From assembly GCF_034377145.1 (NCBI RefSeq), contig NZ_CP139707.1, positions 1,745,001 through 1,809,000 on the forward strand: a DNA stretch of 64,000 nucleotides, in the 5' to 3' direction. The DNA comes from Sulfitobacter sp. OXR-159 (GTDB taxonomy: Bacteria > Pseudomonadota > Alphaproteobacteria > Rhodobacterales > Rhodobacteraceae). This document shows, piece by piece, positions 9,166 to 17,232 of this stretch (positions are counted from its first letter, which is position 1; every line of letters begins with the position of its first letter). The translations under genes and the position numbers were made by a program. The notes beneath the pieces are model-generated. The model was not told the DNA's origin. It did not search any database and worked only from the letters and a program-made list of their open reading frames with translations.

Positions 9166-9198
9166 GGGGCGCGGTATTGCTACCGCGCCCCTTTTTTG
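9166..9198 (+). terminator. Rho-independent terminator of the ABC transporter operon
   Basis: A perfect 11-bp stem GGGGCGCGGTA / TACCGCGCCCC with the loop TTGC, followed by TTTTTT. The stem is preceded by AAAA, so it also works in reverse for the convergent HerA-like gene. Confidence 0.92.
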
Positions 9199-9211
9199 TC
9201 TGTCCACCTTC

Positions 9212-10753
9212 TCAGCGCCCTTTGAACAAGCCGCCTAAGATGCCGCGTACGATACGGCGCCCGGTGGTGCCTTTTAGCTCTTTAATCACCGCGCTTGCGA
9301 TGGCATCGCCAAATCCGTCCGAAGCCTTGCGGCCCGACCGGCTGCCGCCGCCGCTGCGAGCTCCGCCATAGCGGCGGGCTTTTTGAAACTCGCGGGCGGC
9401 TTCATCCTCTGCCTCGGCGGCGGCTTCGACTTTCTCGGCCTCTTTGGCGGCCGCCTCCGCGCGGGCCTTCAGCATCTCATAGGCCGAGTTGCGATCTTGA
9501 ACGGTTTCGTATTTCCCCGCCAGATCGGACTCCGCCAGCACCGCCGCACGCTCTGCCACCGTGATTGGCCCCAGCCGGGAAGACGGCGGGCGGATCAAGG
9601 TGCGCTCCACCACGCCCGGCACGCCCTTGCGTTGCAGCATAGAGGTCACCGCCTCGCCCACGCCGACCTCGCGGATCGCCTCTTCGGTGTCGAAACGCGG
9701 GTTTTCGCGGTAGGTCTCAGCGGCTTGGCGCAGTTCCTTGCGGTCGCGCGCCGTAAAAGCGCGCAGCGCGTGTTGGATGCGATTGCCAAGCTGGCCCAAG
9801 ATATCGTCGGGCACATCGGCCGGGTTTTGGGTGACAAAATAGACGCCGACCCCCTTGGAGCGGATCAGGCGTGCCACCTGCTCTACCTTGTCGACCAGCG
9901 CCTTGGGCGCGTCGTCAAACAGGAGATGCGCTTCGTCGAAGAAGAACACGAGCTTCGGTTTGTCGGGGTCGCCGACCTCGGGCAGTTCTTCGAAAAGCTC
10001 GGACATGAGCCACAGCAGGAAGGTGGCATAGAGCTTGGGCGAGGCCATGAGCTTGTCGGCGGCGAGGATGTTGATCCGTCCCCGGCCTTCGGCATCGCAG
10101 CGCATGAGGTCCGACAGCGCCAGCGCCGGTTCGCCAAACAACTGCGCGCCGCCTTGGTTCTCCAGCACCAACAGCCGCCGCTGGATCGTGCCCACCGACG
10201 CGGTCGAGACATTGCCATAGCACAGCGCCAAGTCCTTTGCATTCTCGCCCACCCAAACCAGCAGGGATTGCAGGTCTTTCAGGTCCAAAAGCGGCATCCC
10301 CTCTTCGTCGGCCACGCGAAAGGCGATGTTCAGGATGCCCTCCTGTGCCTCGGAAAGGCTGAGCAATTGGGCGATCAGCAGCGGGCCCATCTCGGAAACG
10401 GTGGTGCGAACGGGGTGGCCCTGCTGCCCAAAGAGATCCCAAAAGGTCACCGGAAAGGATTGATAGGCATAGTCGTCAAAGCCGATCTTTGCCGCGCGTT
10501 CGGTGAAGGGGCCGTGCAGTTTGGCGGTCTCGCTTCCCGCGACTGCAAGGCCGGACAGATCGCCTTTCACATCCGACAGAAACACCGGCACTCCGGCATT
10601 GGCAAAACCCTCGGCAAGGATTTGCAGCGTCACCGTCTTGCCCGTGCCCGTCGCCCCCGCGATCAGCCCGTGGCGGTTGGCATAGCCAAGATCGAGAAAT
10701 TGCTTGGTCGCATGGTCGGGACCGCCGCCGCCGATAAAGATGTCACTGCTCAC
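9212..10753 (-). CDS. HerA-like (DUF853/YjgR family) ATPase
   Basis: 513 residues. Walker A is [10 protein letters not shown] near residue 32 and the Walker B region reads [18 protein letters not shown]. These place it in the DUF853 group of HerA/FtsK-type ATPases (E. coli YjgR); the cellular role of the group is poorly known. The C-terminus is a charged, Ala/Glu-rich coiled coil followed by a Gly/Arg/Ser-rich stretch. Start is GTG 10753, 7 nt after GAAAGG. Monocistronic and convergent with the ABC operon. The next feature upstream is a small-RNA gene on the other strand. Confidence 0.9.
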   Translation of the reverse strand: MSSDIFIGGGGPDHATKQFLDLGYANRHGLIAGATGTGKTVTLQILAEGFANAGVPVFLSDVKGDLSGLAVAGSETAKLHGPFTERAAKIGFDDYAYQSFPVTFWDLFGQQGHPVRTTVSEMGPLLIAQLLSLSEAQEGILNIAFRVADEEGMPLLDLKDLQSLLVWVGENAKDLALCYGNVSTASVGTIQRRLLVLENQGGAQLFGEPALALSDLMRCDAEGRGRINILAADKLMASPKLYATFLLWLMSELFEELPEVGDPDKPKLVFFFDEAHLLFDDAPKALVDKVEQVARLIRSKGVGVYFVTQNPADVPDDILGQLGNRIQHALRAFTARDRKELRQAAETYRENPRFDTEEAIREVGVGEAVTSMLQRKGVPGVVERTLIRPPSSRLGPITVAERAAVLAESDLAGKYETVQDRNSAYEMLKARAEAAAKEAEKVEAAAEAEDEAAREFQKARRYGGARSGGGSRSGRKASDGFGDAIASAVIKELKGTTGRRIVRGILGGLFKGR

Positions 10754-10831
10754 GCTGGGGCCTTTCTGTCAAATTTAGCCATTCGTCCGTTCCACTAGAG
10801 CATACAAACTTAACCTTTGCGCGCCATAGTG

Positions 10832-10919
10832 AAGGCACCCCGCCCGCATGTCCTTCTTTCGGGTGGGTGTACTTCCTCCCTGTTAGACTTGGCCGCGCCC
10901 TCGGGTGCGGCCCTTTTTC
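10832..10919 (+). ncRNA. Candidate MmgR/suhB-family (alpha-r8) trans-acting small RNA
   Basis: About 88 nt with three parts. First, a stem (10836-10840 with 10865-10869, and 10842-10846 with 10860-10864, one bulged C) carries the loop CATGTCCTTCTTT. Second, a single-stranded stretch ACTTCCTCCCTGTTAGACTT (10871-10890). Third, a terminator hairpin GGCCGC/GCGGCC ending in TTTTT. This hairpin/anti-Shine-Dalgarno/terminator order and the core UUCCUCCCU match what I know of the alphaproteobacterial MmgR/suhB RNAs, which bind mRNA ribosome sites with Hfq. The 5' end is estimated. Confidence 0.65.
10891..10919 (+). terminator. Terminator of the candidate small RNA
   Basis: GGCCGC pairs with GCGGCC, with inner G-U and C-G pairs and a tight loop, followed by CTTTTTCT. 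Confidence 0.7.
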
Positions 10920-10966
10920 TGCCAAGGACTGTCGCGGGCCCCTGACAGATTGTCGCATTTTTCCTG

Positions 10967-10995
10967 TTGACCGGCATCACCTGCTTGCCTAACGT
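10967..10995 (+). promoter_or_regulatory. Strong promoter of a second short transcription unit
   Basis: TTGACC (10967-10972), exactly 17 bp, then TAACGT (10990-10995). Transcription would start near 11002, only about 65 nt before a terminator. Confidence 0.55.
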
Positions 10996-11002
10996 GGCAT
11001 TA

Positions 11003-11066
11003 ATAAGTCGGCCCAGTCCGACGGGGAGAAAGTACATGGAAAGGGGGCGCGCTGCGTCCCCTTTTG
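11003..11066 (+). ncRNA. Short transcript with mini-ORF; possible target or sponge of the neighbouring small RNA
   Basis: From the predicted start a small hairpin GTCGG/CCGAC is followed by GGGGAG and an ATG at 11036, then by the terminator 11040-11065. The frame from that ATG runs 20 codons (MERGRAASPFAFVPPKPLRT) to a TAG at about 11098, past the terminator, so most transcripts would end inside it. Nucleotides 11020-11037, covering the ribosome site and the first two start-codon bases, pair with 10867-10884 of the small RNA with one mismatch. Confidence 0.4.
11040..11065 (+). terminator. Terminator-like hairpin of the second short unit
   Basis: AAAGGGG-GCGC pairs with GCGT-CCCCTTT (one G-U) around the loop GCT and runs into TTTT. 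Confidence 0.6.
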
Positions 11067-11221
11067 CATTTGTGCCGCCTAAACCCCTGAGAACGTAGGG
11101 AAACCGCCCCCGCTCAGGTCGGCATGAAATTGCCCGAACCATGATTGAAATGCGGCCATGGCCACTGACAATCCCGCGGCGGCGTGGTAAGGGGCGGTAA
11201 CGCAACAAATGTGGATATGAC

Positions 11222-11872
11222 ATGAGCAAGTTTATGACCGCCCTGCCGCTTTGTGCAGCGCTTGCACTGACGGCCCCAATGACGGCTTTCGCCCAGACCG
11301 CTACGGAAGAACAGCCTGCCCAGACCGAAGAGCAGCAGCTCCAGCCCGGCACCAGCGGCAATGCGGCACAGATCGAAGAACAGCTGAGCCTTGGCGAAGA
11401 TGCGGACAAAGACCCCGAACTGGGCAAGCCCTACACCAAGAAAGAGATCGGCTCTTGGGAAATGCGCTGCATCAAGACCGAGGAAGAGGTCGACCCCTGC
11501 CAGATGTACCAGCTCCTTGCTGATGGCGAAGGCGCGCCGGTTGCCGAAGTCTCGCTTTTCCGTCTGCCTGATGGTGGTCAGGCCAAAGCCGGTGCCACGG
11601 TTGTTGTCCCGCTTGAGACCGCCCTGCCCGCACAGCTGACCCTGTCGGTCGATGGTGGCAAGGCCCGCCGCTATCCCTATGCCTTTTGCAACCCGGTGGG
11701 CTGCTACGTGCGCATGGGTCTGACCGATGCCGATATCGGCGCCTTCAAACGCGGCAAGCAAGCGGTGCTGACCATCGTGCCCGCCCTTGCCCCGGATCAA
11801 AAAGTGAATCTCACACTCTCGCTCGATGGGTTCACCGCTGGCTATGATGAAGTTTCGGTGATCGAGCAGTAA
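11222..11872 (+). CDS. Invasion-associated locus B (IalB) family secreted protein
   Basis: 216 residues. A Sec signal peptide (about 1-24, ending AFA-QT) is followed by an acidic, Gln/Glu-rich linker to about residue 70, then the IalB domain. Landmarks are GSWEMRCIKTEEEVDPCQMY and the paired cysteines in AFCNPVGCYVRMG. In Bartonella IalB aids erythrocyte entry; in free-living Rhodobacterales the role is unknown and probably concerns the envelope. Transcribed alone, with its own terminator. Confidence 0.85.
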   Translation: MSKFMTALPLCAALALTAPMTAFAQTATEEQPAQTEEQQLQPGTSGNAAQIEEQLSLGEDADKDPELGKPYTKKEIGSWEMRCIKTEEEVDPCQMYQLLADGEGAPVAEVSLFRLPDGGQAKAGATVVVPLETALPAQLTLSVDGGKARRYPYAFCNPVGCYVRMGLTDADIGAFKRGKQAVLTIVPALAPDQKVNLTLSLDGFTAGYDEVSVIEQ

Positions 11873-11897
11873 GACCTGCCTGATTTTACGGATTTAG

Positions 11898-11928
11898 ATG
11901 CCGTTCCCGGCTTCGGGGGCGGCATTTT
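11898..11928 (+). terminator. Terminator after the ialB-like gene
   Basis: ATGCCG..CCC pairs with GGG..CGGCAT around GGCTTC and is followed by TTTTCTTT. Confidence 0.7.
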
Positions 11929-11945
11929 CTTTGGCCGTGCGTGGA

Positions 11946-13154
11946 TCAAGTGCGGCGCAGGGCCAGCACAGCGTTCATCCCGCCAAAGGCGAAGGCATTG
12001 CTGAGCGCCACATTGACCTGCGCCGCGCGAGCCTCATTCGGTACCACATCCAGCGCGCATTCAGGATCGGGTTCTTCATAGCCGATGGTGGGGGCGATCA
12101 CCCCATCGCGCAGCGCCATGATACAGGCCAAAAGCTCAACCGCGCCAGTGCCGCCGATGACATGGCCGTGCATCGACTTGGTGGAGGAAATCATCAAGCG
12201 ATCCGCATGGGTGCCGAAAACATCCGCCACGGCGGCGCATTCGGTTTTGTCGTTGGCCGCCGTCCCGGTGCCATGAGCATTGATATAGCCGACCTCTTCG
12301 CGGTTGATCCCCGCATCCTGCAGCGCACCCTGCATGGCCCGCGCGGCCCCGGCCTTGGAGGGCATGACGATGTCGCTGGCATCCGACGTCATGGCGAACC
12401 CTGCAACCTCGCAAAGGATTTCGGCCCCCCGTGCCCGCGCGTGGTCATAGTCTTCGAAGACAAAGACCCCCGCGCCCTCGCCTTGCACCATCCCATTGCG
12501 GTTGGCCGAGAAGGGCCTGCACGCATCGCGGCTCATCACGCGCAGCCCTTCCCACGCCTTAACACCGCCGAAGCACAGCATCGATTCCGATCCCCCCGTC
12601 ACCATCACCGGGCTCATGCCAGAGCGGACCATCGCGAAAGCCTGCGCCATTGCGTGGTTAGACGAGGCGCAAGCGGTCGACACGGTAAAGGACGGGCCGC
12701 GCAGGTTCCATTCCATGCTGACATGGCTCGCCGCAGCATTGTTCATCAGCTTGGGCACCACGAAGGGATGCACCCGGTTTTTGCCCTCTTCATAGACCGC
12801 GCGGTAATTATCGTCCCACGTGGACACACCACCGCCCGCCGTGCCCAGCACCACACCGGCGCGGGCCGCCAACTCATCGGTGAAAGTCAGCCCCGACTGC
12901 TCAATAGCTTCACGGGCTGCGGCGAGGGTAAATTGCGTGAACCGATCGTAAAGCGCGATCTGCTGGCGGTTGTAGCGGCCTTCGGCCTCAAACCCGCGCA
13001 CCTGACCGCCGATGCGGATGGCCAGCCGCTCCACATCGCGGAACTCAAGCGGGCCGATGCCGCATTTGCCTTCGCGCATCGCGGCGAGCGTCTCTGGCAC
13101 CGACAGGCCCAGAGCGTTGATCGTGCCGGCACCTGTGATGACAACTCTTTTCAT
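11946..13154 (-). CDS. Beta-ketoacyl-ACP synthase (FabF/KAS II-like)
   Basis: 402 residues of the thiolase-fold KAS family. It begins MKRVVITGAGTINALG. The active-site Cys is in VSTACASSNHA and the two catalytic His residues in NAHGTGTAANDKTE and KSMHGHVIGGTGAVE. It elongates acyl-ACP by two carbons. It lies 4 bp after a dedicated acyl carrier protein gene and downstream of lpxD, so it probably makes or trims a special acyl chain for lipid A or another envelope lipid; that is inference. The housekeeping fabF is expected elsewhere. Confidence 0.9.
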   Translation of the reverse strand: MKRVVITGAGTINALGLSVPETLAAMREGKCGIGPLEFRDVERLAIRIGGQVRGFEAEGRYNRQQIALYDRFTQFTLAAAREAIEQSGLTFTDELAARAGVVLGTAGGGVSTWDDNYRAVYEEGKNRVHPFVVPKLMNNAAASHVSMEWNLRGPSFTVSTACASSNHAMAQAFAMVRSGMSPVMVTGGSESMLCFGGVKAWEGLRVMSRDACRPFSANRNGMVQGEGAGVFVFEDYDHARARGAEILCEVAGFAMTSDASDIVMPSKAGAARAMQGALQDAGINREEVGYINAHGTGTAANDKTECAAVADVFGTHADRLMISSTKSMHGHVIGGTGAVELLACIMALRDGVIAPTIGYEEPDPECALDVVPNEARAAQVNVALSNAFAFGGMNAVLALRRT

Positions 13155-13158
13155 GGGC

Positions 13159-13416
13159 TCAGCTCTGCTCGGCCTTTAGCCGCTCCACTCCGGCGACGAT
13201 GCTGCGCACGGTCGAGATGTCGAAATCGCTTTCGCTGGGGCTATTGGCATTAAAGGGCACGTTGATATCAAACATCTCTTCAATGGCGAAGATGCTTTCG
13301 ACGACCCCCATGCTGTCGATGCCCAGATCCTCCAGCGTGCTGTCGAGCGTGACATCCTCCGGCTCGATCATGGCCTGTTCGGCGAGGATGGTAATGACCT
13401 GATCCTGAGTGCTCAT
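13159..13416 (-). CDS. Acyl carrier protein (specialised)
   Basis: 85 residues. The phosphopantetheine Ser sits in DLGIDSMGVVE. The helical, acidic N-terminal part is normal, but the region after helix II (NVPFNANSPSESDFDIS) is unlike housekeeping AcpP and recalls secondary ACPs such as AcpXL. I choose ATG 13416, preceded by GAGGG, over a TTG-started extension of 6 codons. Between lpxD and the ketoacyl synthase gene, so presumably the carrier for that pair. Confidence 0.88.
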   Translation of the reverse strand: MSTQDQVITILAEQAMIEPEDVTLDSTLEDLGIDSMGVVESIFAIEEMFDINVPFNANSPSESDFDISTVRSIVAGVERLKAEQS

Positions 13417-13448
13417 GGCGGCGTCCCTCAACAATGTCCGCGGCAGGT

Positions 13449-14540
13449 TTAGTCAGCCTTGTCGGTTTTGGAAACCACCTTTTGCAGGGCCGCGACATCA
13501 CGCAGCAGTTTGGGCAAGCGCCGCAGTGCTTTGTAGATTTCGGTTTGTTTGCTCATCTGCGTGGCGGGGTAGCCCAGCATGGTCCGGCCCTCGGGCACGT
13601 TGGACAGCACAACCGTCCCGCCGCCCGCGATCACCCGGTCACCGATCGTGATGTTGTCGGCCAGACCGACCTGCCCGCCCAGCACAACATTGTCGCCCAC
13701 GCGGGTTGAGCCGCCGACTCCGGCCTGCCCGCAAAGCAAACAGTTTTTGCCGATCACCGCGTTGTGGCCGATGTGGACAAGGTTGTCGATTTTCGTGCCA
13801 TCGCCGACCTGCGTGTCCCGAATGGTGCCGTTGTCGATGGTGGAGCCCATGCCCATCTCAACATCCGCGCCAATGGTCACAGCGCCGAGCGAATGAATGC
13901 GTGTCCAAGGTTGCGGTGCCGCGTCGCCCTGATCGCCCAAGGTTTGCCGGGCTTTTTCGACCGTGGACAGCTCTGCCGTCACGAAAGAGAAACCATCGCC
14001 GCCCAAACGCACGCCGGACTGCGCTATGAAGCCTGGGCCGATGGTCACGCGCGCGCCGATGCTGACGTGTTCGCGTAGGAAACAGCCCTCGCCCAGTGAT
14101 GCATCCACGCCGACAAAACACAGGGGCCCGATCACGCTGCCCGCGCCAATCCGCGCCCCGGCAGAGATCACCGCCAGCGGCCCGACCGAGACATCATCGC
14201 CAAGCACGGCCTCGGGGTCGATCACGGCTGTAGGATGGATGCCCGGCTTGAACCCCTGCCCTTTGTCGAGCATGCGCGTCACACCGGAAAGCGCATAGCG
14301 CGGACGGTTCGGCAAGATTGCCGCCTTGAGACCCAGAGCCCGCCAATCCGCGCCTTCCCAGAGCATCGCCACCTCGGCGGCACCCTCAGAAAGGCTGCTG
14401 GCATAGCGCGGGTCCATCGCCAGCGCCATCTCACCCTGTTTGGCACTGGCCGGTTCGGCGACGCCGCTGACCATGAGTTCGATGTCGCCCTCGGCGCTGG
14501 CGCCGACGGCTTTGGCGATTTGCTGAACACTATAGGTCAT
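13449..14540 (-). CDS. lpxD: UDP-3-O-acylglucosamine N-acyltransferase LpxD
   Basis: 363 residues; adds the second 3-hydroxyacyl chain to UDP-3-O-acylglucosamine, the third step of lipid A synthesis. An N-terminal uridine-binding domain (about 1-100) is followed by many left-handed beta-helix hexapeptide repeats. The catalytic His lies in NLVHIGHNAVIG. The C-terminal helical region (LRRLPKLLRDVAALQK) is normal. Here lpxD is outside the usual lpxD-fabZ-lpxA-lpxB cluster and instead heads an ACP/ketoacyl synthase pair. Confidence 0.93.
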   Translation of the reverse strand: MTYSVQQIAKAVGASAEGDIELMVSGVAEPASAKQGEMALAMDPRYASSLSEGAAEVAMLWEGADWRALGLKAAILPNRPRYALSGVTRMLDKGQGFKPGIHPTAVIDPEAVLGDDVSVGPLAVISAGARIGAGSVIGPLCFVGVDASLGEGCFLREHVSIGARVTIGPGFIAQSGVRLGGDGFSFVTAELSTVEKARQTLGDQGDAAPQPWTRIHSLGAVTIGADVEMGMGSTIDNGTIRDTQVGDGTKIDNLVHIGHNAVIGKNCLLCGQAGVGGSTRVGDNVVLGGQVGLADNITIGDRVIAGGGTVVLSNVPEGRTMLGYPATQMSKQTEIYKALRRLPKLLRDVAALQKVVSKTDKAD

Positions 14541-14574
14541 TTCGGGCGGCCCTTACTTGTTGCGCGCCCGAGAG

Positions 14575-16191
14575 TTAACCCTGAACGCCGCGCAAGGCCA
14601 CCCCCGCCTTGGCCAGCGCGTTCCAGATCAGCGCATCCCGGCCATAGACGTCATCGCGGTATTCGGTGTGACCACGGGCGTTGGTGACGGCGGTGCGGTA
14701 GATCAAATGCACAGGCACCTGCTCTTCCAAGACGATCCGTGTCTCGCGGCCACTGCGCAGAATGGCTTGGAACTCGCCTTCGGGATCCGCAGACTGCGGA
14801 GCCATCAACGCATAGGCAAATTCAAACGGTTCGGCCAAACGGACACAGCCATGGCTGAAAGCGCGAACGTCGCGGTCAAACAGGCTCTTGGCTGGGGTGT
14901 CATGCAGGTAGATGTTGTACTTGTTGGGGAACATGAATTTCACCAGACCCAGAGCATTGGTGTTGCTGGGCGGCTGGCGCATGGCAAAGGGGAAGGTCCG
15001 CGCGGTGTATTTGTTGAAGTTCACCGCGCCGCGGTTCACCTTGCGGCCCCGGCTGTCGGTGATCTCGATATGGTTCACCGCATTACGGTTCTGCTTGAGC
15101 TGCGGCAGGTATTCCCCAACGATGATCGAGCGCGGCACATACCAGCTTGGGTTCACAACCATATGCTCCATCACATCCGAAAATTCGGGCGTGGGGCGGT
15201 CTTCGCGGGCGGCACCCACGACCGAGCGGGTCTGGAAGGTGGTCTTGCCATCGTCGATGATCTTGGCCGAGAAATCGGGGATGTTCACAAGAATATGACG
15301 TTTGCCGCGGTCGGTGTTGAACCACCGCTCACGCTCCAGCGCCACCATGACTGATTGCAGCCGCTGCTCTACACCGATGTTGATCTGCTTCATCGTGGCC
15401 GGACCTGCGACACCATCGGTGTTCAGCCCGTGCGCCTCTTGGAATTGGCGCACGGCACCGGTGAGGCTGGCGTCATAGCCTACGGCGTTGGACCGCTCCA
15501 GATAGCCCATGGCGATAAGACGGTTGCGCAGTGCGATCACGTCATTGCCAGTATCGCCCGGCTCAAGCTTGCCTGCGGGAACCGACGGACCCCAACCGCC
15601 CTGCGACAGCAGATTTTCCATCGCGATCTTCTCTTTGAGCAGCGCATTATACTCAAGGCTGCGCGGCGGCAGCGCGCGGAAATAAGCGGCGGGAGAGGAT
15701 TTGGGCAGGTCTTGCAGATAGGTCTTGCGGTCACGGTAAGGGATTTCACGCACGATCTGGCTGATGATCCGCTTAGGGATCAGCACGCCGGTCTGTATGT
15801 CGCGAGCGTAGCGCAGGAAGACGCGGCTCAGTTCAACTTCGGCGAATCCCCGGTCGCGCGGGCTCTGCGCGTTGCGCAGCATGTCCAGAACGGCATCGGG
15901 GTTATAGCGCGTCACCGGCAGGCCGTGGTCATCCGCCGTGGTGATCGCCCGCAGCAGTTCCGAACGGCGCGCGCGGTGTTCCTCGGCGGCACCGGTCCAG
16001 ATCGCGGCGTAGTCATTTTCGCGGTAGAAGGCAGCGATGTCATCATCCTGCGCGGCAGCCTCGGCGACCGCCTGCTTGAAAGCGGTGACCTGCGCCGTGG
16101 CGGGCGCGGCAAAGATCAACGCCGTGATCATCAGGGCCAGCCCCGCGATTAGATTGGGCAGATGCCGTGAAGATGTCGCGCTGAATCCCAT
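14575..16191 (-). CDS. L,D-transpeptidase (YcbB/LdtD-like), exported
   Basis: 538 residues from ATG 16191. A Sec signal peptide (APATAQ) is followed by an N-terminal scaffold, a peptidoglycan-binding domain (LSQGGWGPSVPAGKLEPGD and on) and a C-terminal YkuD catalytic domain with AFSHGCVRL, whose Cys forms the acyl-enzyme. Makes 3-3 (mDAP-mDAP) cross-links in peptidoglycan. The start is at the Met just before the signal peptide, with GGGGAA upstream; the frame is open for 57 more codons, which are unlikely to be used. It is followed 34 bp later by lpxD, and is divergent from a MepK-like gene. Confidence 0.92.
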   Translation of the reverse strand: MGFSATSSRHLPNLIAGLALMITALIFAAPATAQVTAFKQAVAEAAAQDDDIAAFYRENDYAAIWTGAAEEHRARRSELLRAITTADDHGLPVTRYNPDAVLDMLRNAQSPRDRGFAEVELSRVFLRYARDIQTGVLIPKRIISQIVREIPYRDRKTYLQDLPKSSPAAYFRALPPRSLEYNALLKEKIAMENLLSQGGWGPSVPAGKLEPGDTGNDVIALRNRLIAMGYLERSNAVGYDASLTGAVRQFQEAHGLNTDGVAGPATMKQINIGVEQRLQSVMVALERERWFNTDRGKRHILVNIPDFSAKIIDDGKTTFQTRSVVGAAREDRPTPEFSDVMEHMVVNPSWYVPRSIIVGEYLPQLKQNRNAVNHIEITDSRGRKVNRGAVNFNKYTARTFPFAMRQPPSNTNALGLVKFMFPNKYNIYLHDTPAKSLFDRDVRAFSHGCVRLAEPFEFAYALMAPQSADPEGEFQAILRSGRETRIVLEEQVPVHLIYRTAVTNARGHTEYRDDVYGRDALIWNALAKAGVALRGVQG

Positions 16192-16522
16192 GTCGTTCCC
16201 CGTGAATTTACCATTGCCGCCGAGCGACCCTATTGCCTGCCCGGTTTGCCAATAATAAGACGCGCAAGTCCATTCAAATTTCCGTTCGCAGGAAAATCTG
16301 GTTTTGATCTGTGCGCATCGGGCATCGGTTTTCCCTGTAAACATTGGGTTTTTTAACCACATTGCGCAAAAACTTGCCTAAATTTGTACCTCTCGGGAAC
16401 CTTTCCGATTCAGCCCTTGGTCAGATTTTCCCGCTATGCAATAACAATGTTGCATCTGGGGATGAGATGAATGGCCCATGTAACATCTTGGGTAACTTAG
16501 GCAGACGACGGGACAGAGACAC
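16192..16522. other. Divergent intergenic region (331 nt)
   Basis: AT-rich relative to its surroundings and holding the promoters of the L,D-transpeptidase and the MepK-like gene. I see no convincing gene or RNA. TTGGTC and AATAAC, 17 bp apart at about 16420-16448, is a possible plus-strand promoter. Confidence 0.3.
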
Positions 16523-17092
16523 ATGACAGGCACAAGCTCCTCGGGTATGACCCGACGCGCCCTTCTGGGTGCATTCGCAGCAACCACCGTTGCAGCAGCT
16601 CCCACCTTCTCTAACGCGGCAGGTTTTCTGCGTGGCGCTGGCGATATTCGCCGCATCCGCATGTATTCTGGCCGTACAGGTGAACGACTGGACATGATCT
16701 ATTGGATCGAAGGCCACTATATCAAAGACGCCTTTGCCGAGATCAACCACTTTATGCGCGATTGGCGGACGGATGAGGTCACCAACATGGACCTGCGTAC
16801 CGTCGACATCATGGCCGCGTCGCATAACCTGCTGGATGTGAATGAGCCCTATATGCTTCTGTCCGGCTACCGCAGCCCAAAGACCAACGCGATGTTGCGC
16901 TCCCGCTCTAGCGGTGTGGCCAAGAACTCGCTGCACCTTAAAGGTCAGGCCGCTGACCTGCGCCTCGCATCGCGCTCGGTGCATCAGGTGGCCCGTGCGG
17001 CGATTGCCTGCGGCGGCGGCGGTGTTGGGCGCTATTCCGGCTCCAACTTCACCCATATGGACTGCGGCTCGGTGCGCAGCTGGGGCGGCTGA
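16523..17092 (+). CDS. DUF882 / MepK-like (YcbK) murein endopeptidase, exported
   Basis: 189 residues. The N-terminus TRRALLGAF followed by a hydrophobic stretch and SNAAG looks like a Tat signal. The rest is the M15-like DUF882 fold with zinc motifs SLHLKGQAADL (H-x6-D type) and FTHMDCG. E. coli MepK cleaves the mDAP-mDAP cross-links made by L,D-transpeptidases, and in E. coli ycbK is beside ycbB. The same pairing appears here, though divergently, which supports this function. Confidence 0.88.
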   Translation: MTGTSSSGMTRRALLGAFAATTVAAAPTFSNAAGFLRGAGDIRRIRMYSGRTGERLDMIYWIEGHYIKDAFAEINHFMRDWRTDEVTNMDLRTVDIMAASHNLLDVNEPYMLLSGYRSPKTNAMLRSRSSGVAKNSLHLKGQAADLRLASRSVHQVARAAIACGGGGVGRYSGSNFTHMDCGSVRSWGG

Positions 17093-17125
17093 TCGCAGCC
17101 TCTCCGGTGAAATGAGTGGTTTGTT

Positions 17126-17150
17126 AAGGGCGCCTTCGGGTGCCTTTTTT
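17126..17150 (+). terminator. Terminator after the MepK-like gene
   Basis: GGCGCC pairs with GGTGCC around TTCG, followed by TTTTTT. Confidence 0.75.
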
Positions 17151-17232
17151 GTAGCGCGCTTTTGGTGCGCGCGGGCTTTCCCCTGCCATGGCGCGCCTCT
17201 ACGGTCGCGCTGGAATAAGACCGGGGAGCGAC

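Noticed and set aside
11036..11098. 20-codon ORF as a definite gene
   Set aside because: Its ribosome site is good, but a terminator lies inside the frame, so it is reported as part of a short transcript instead.
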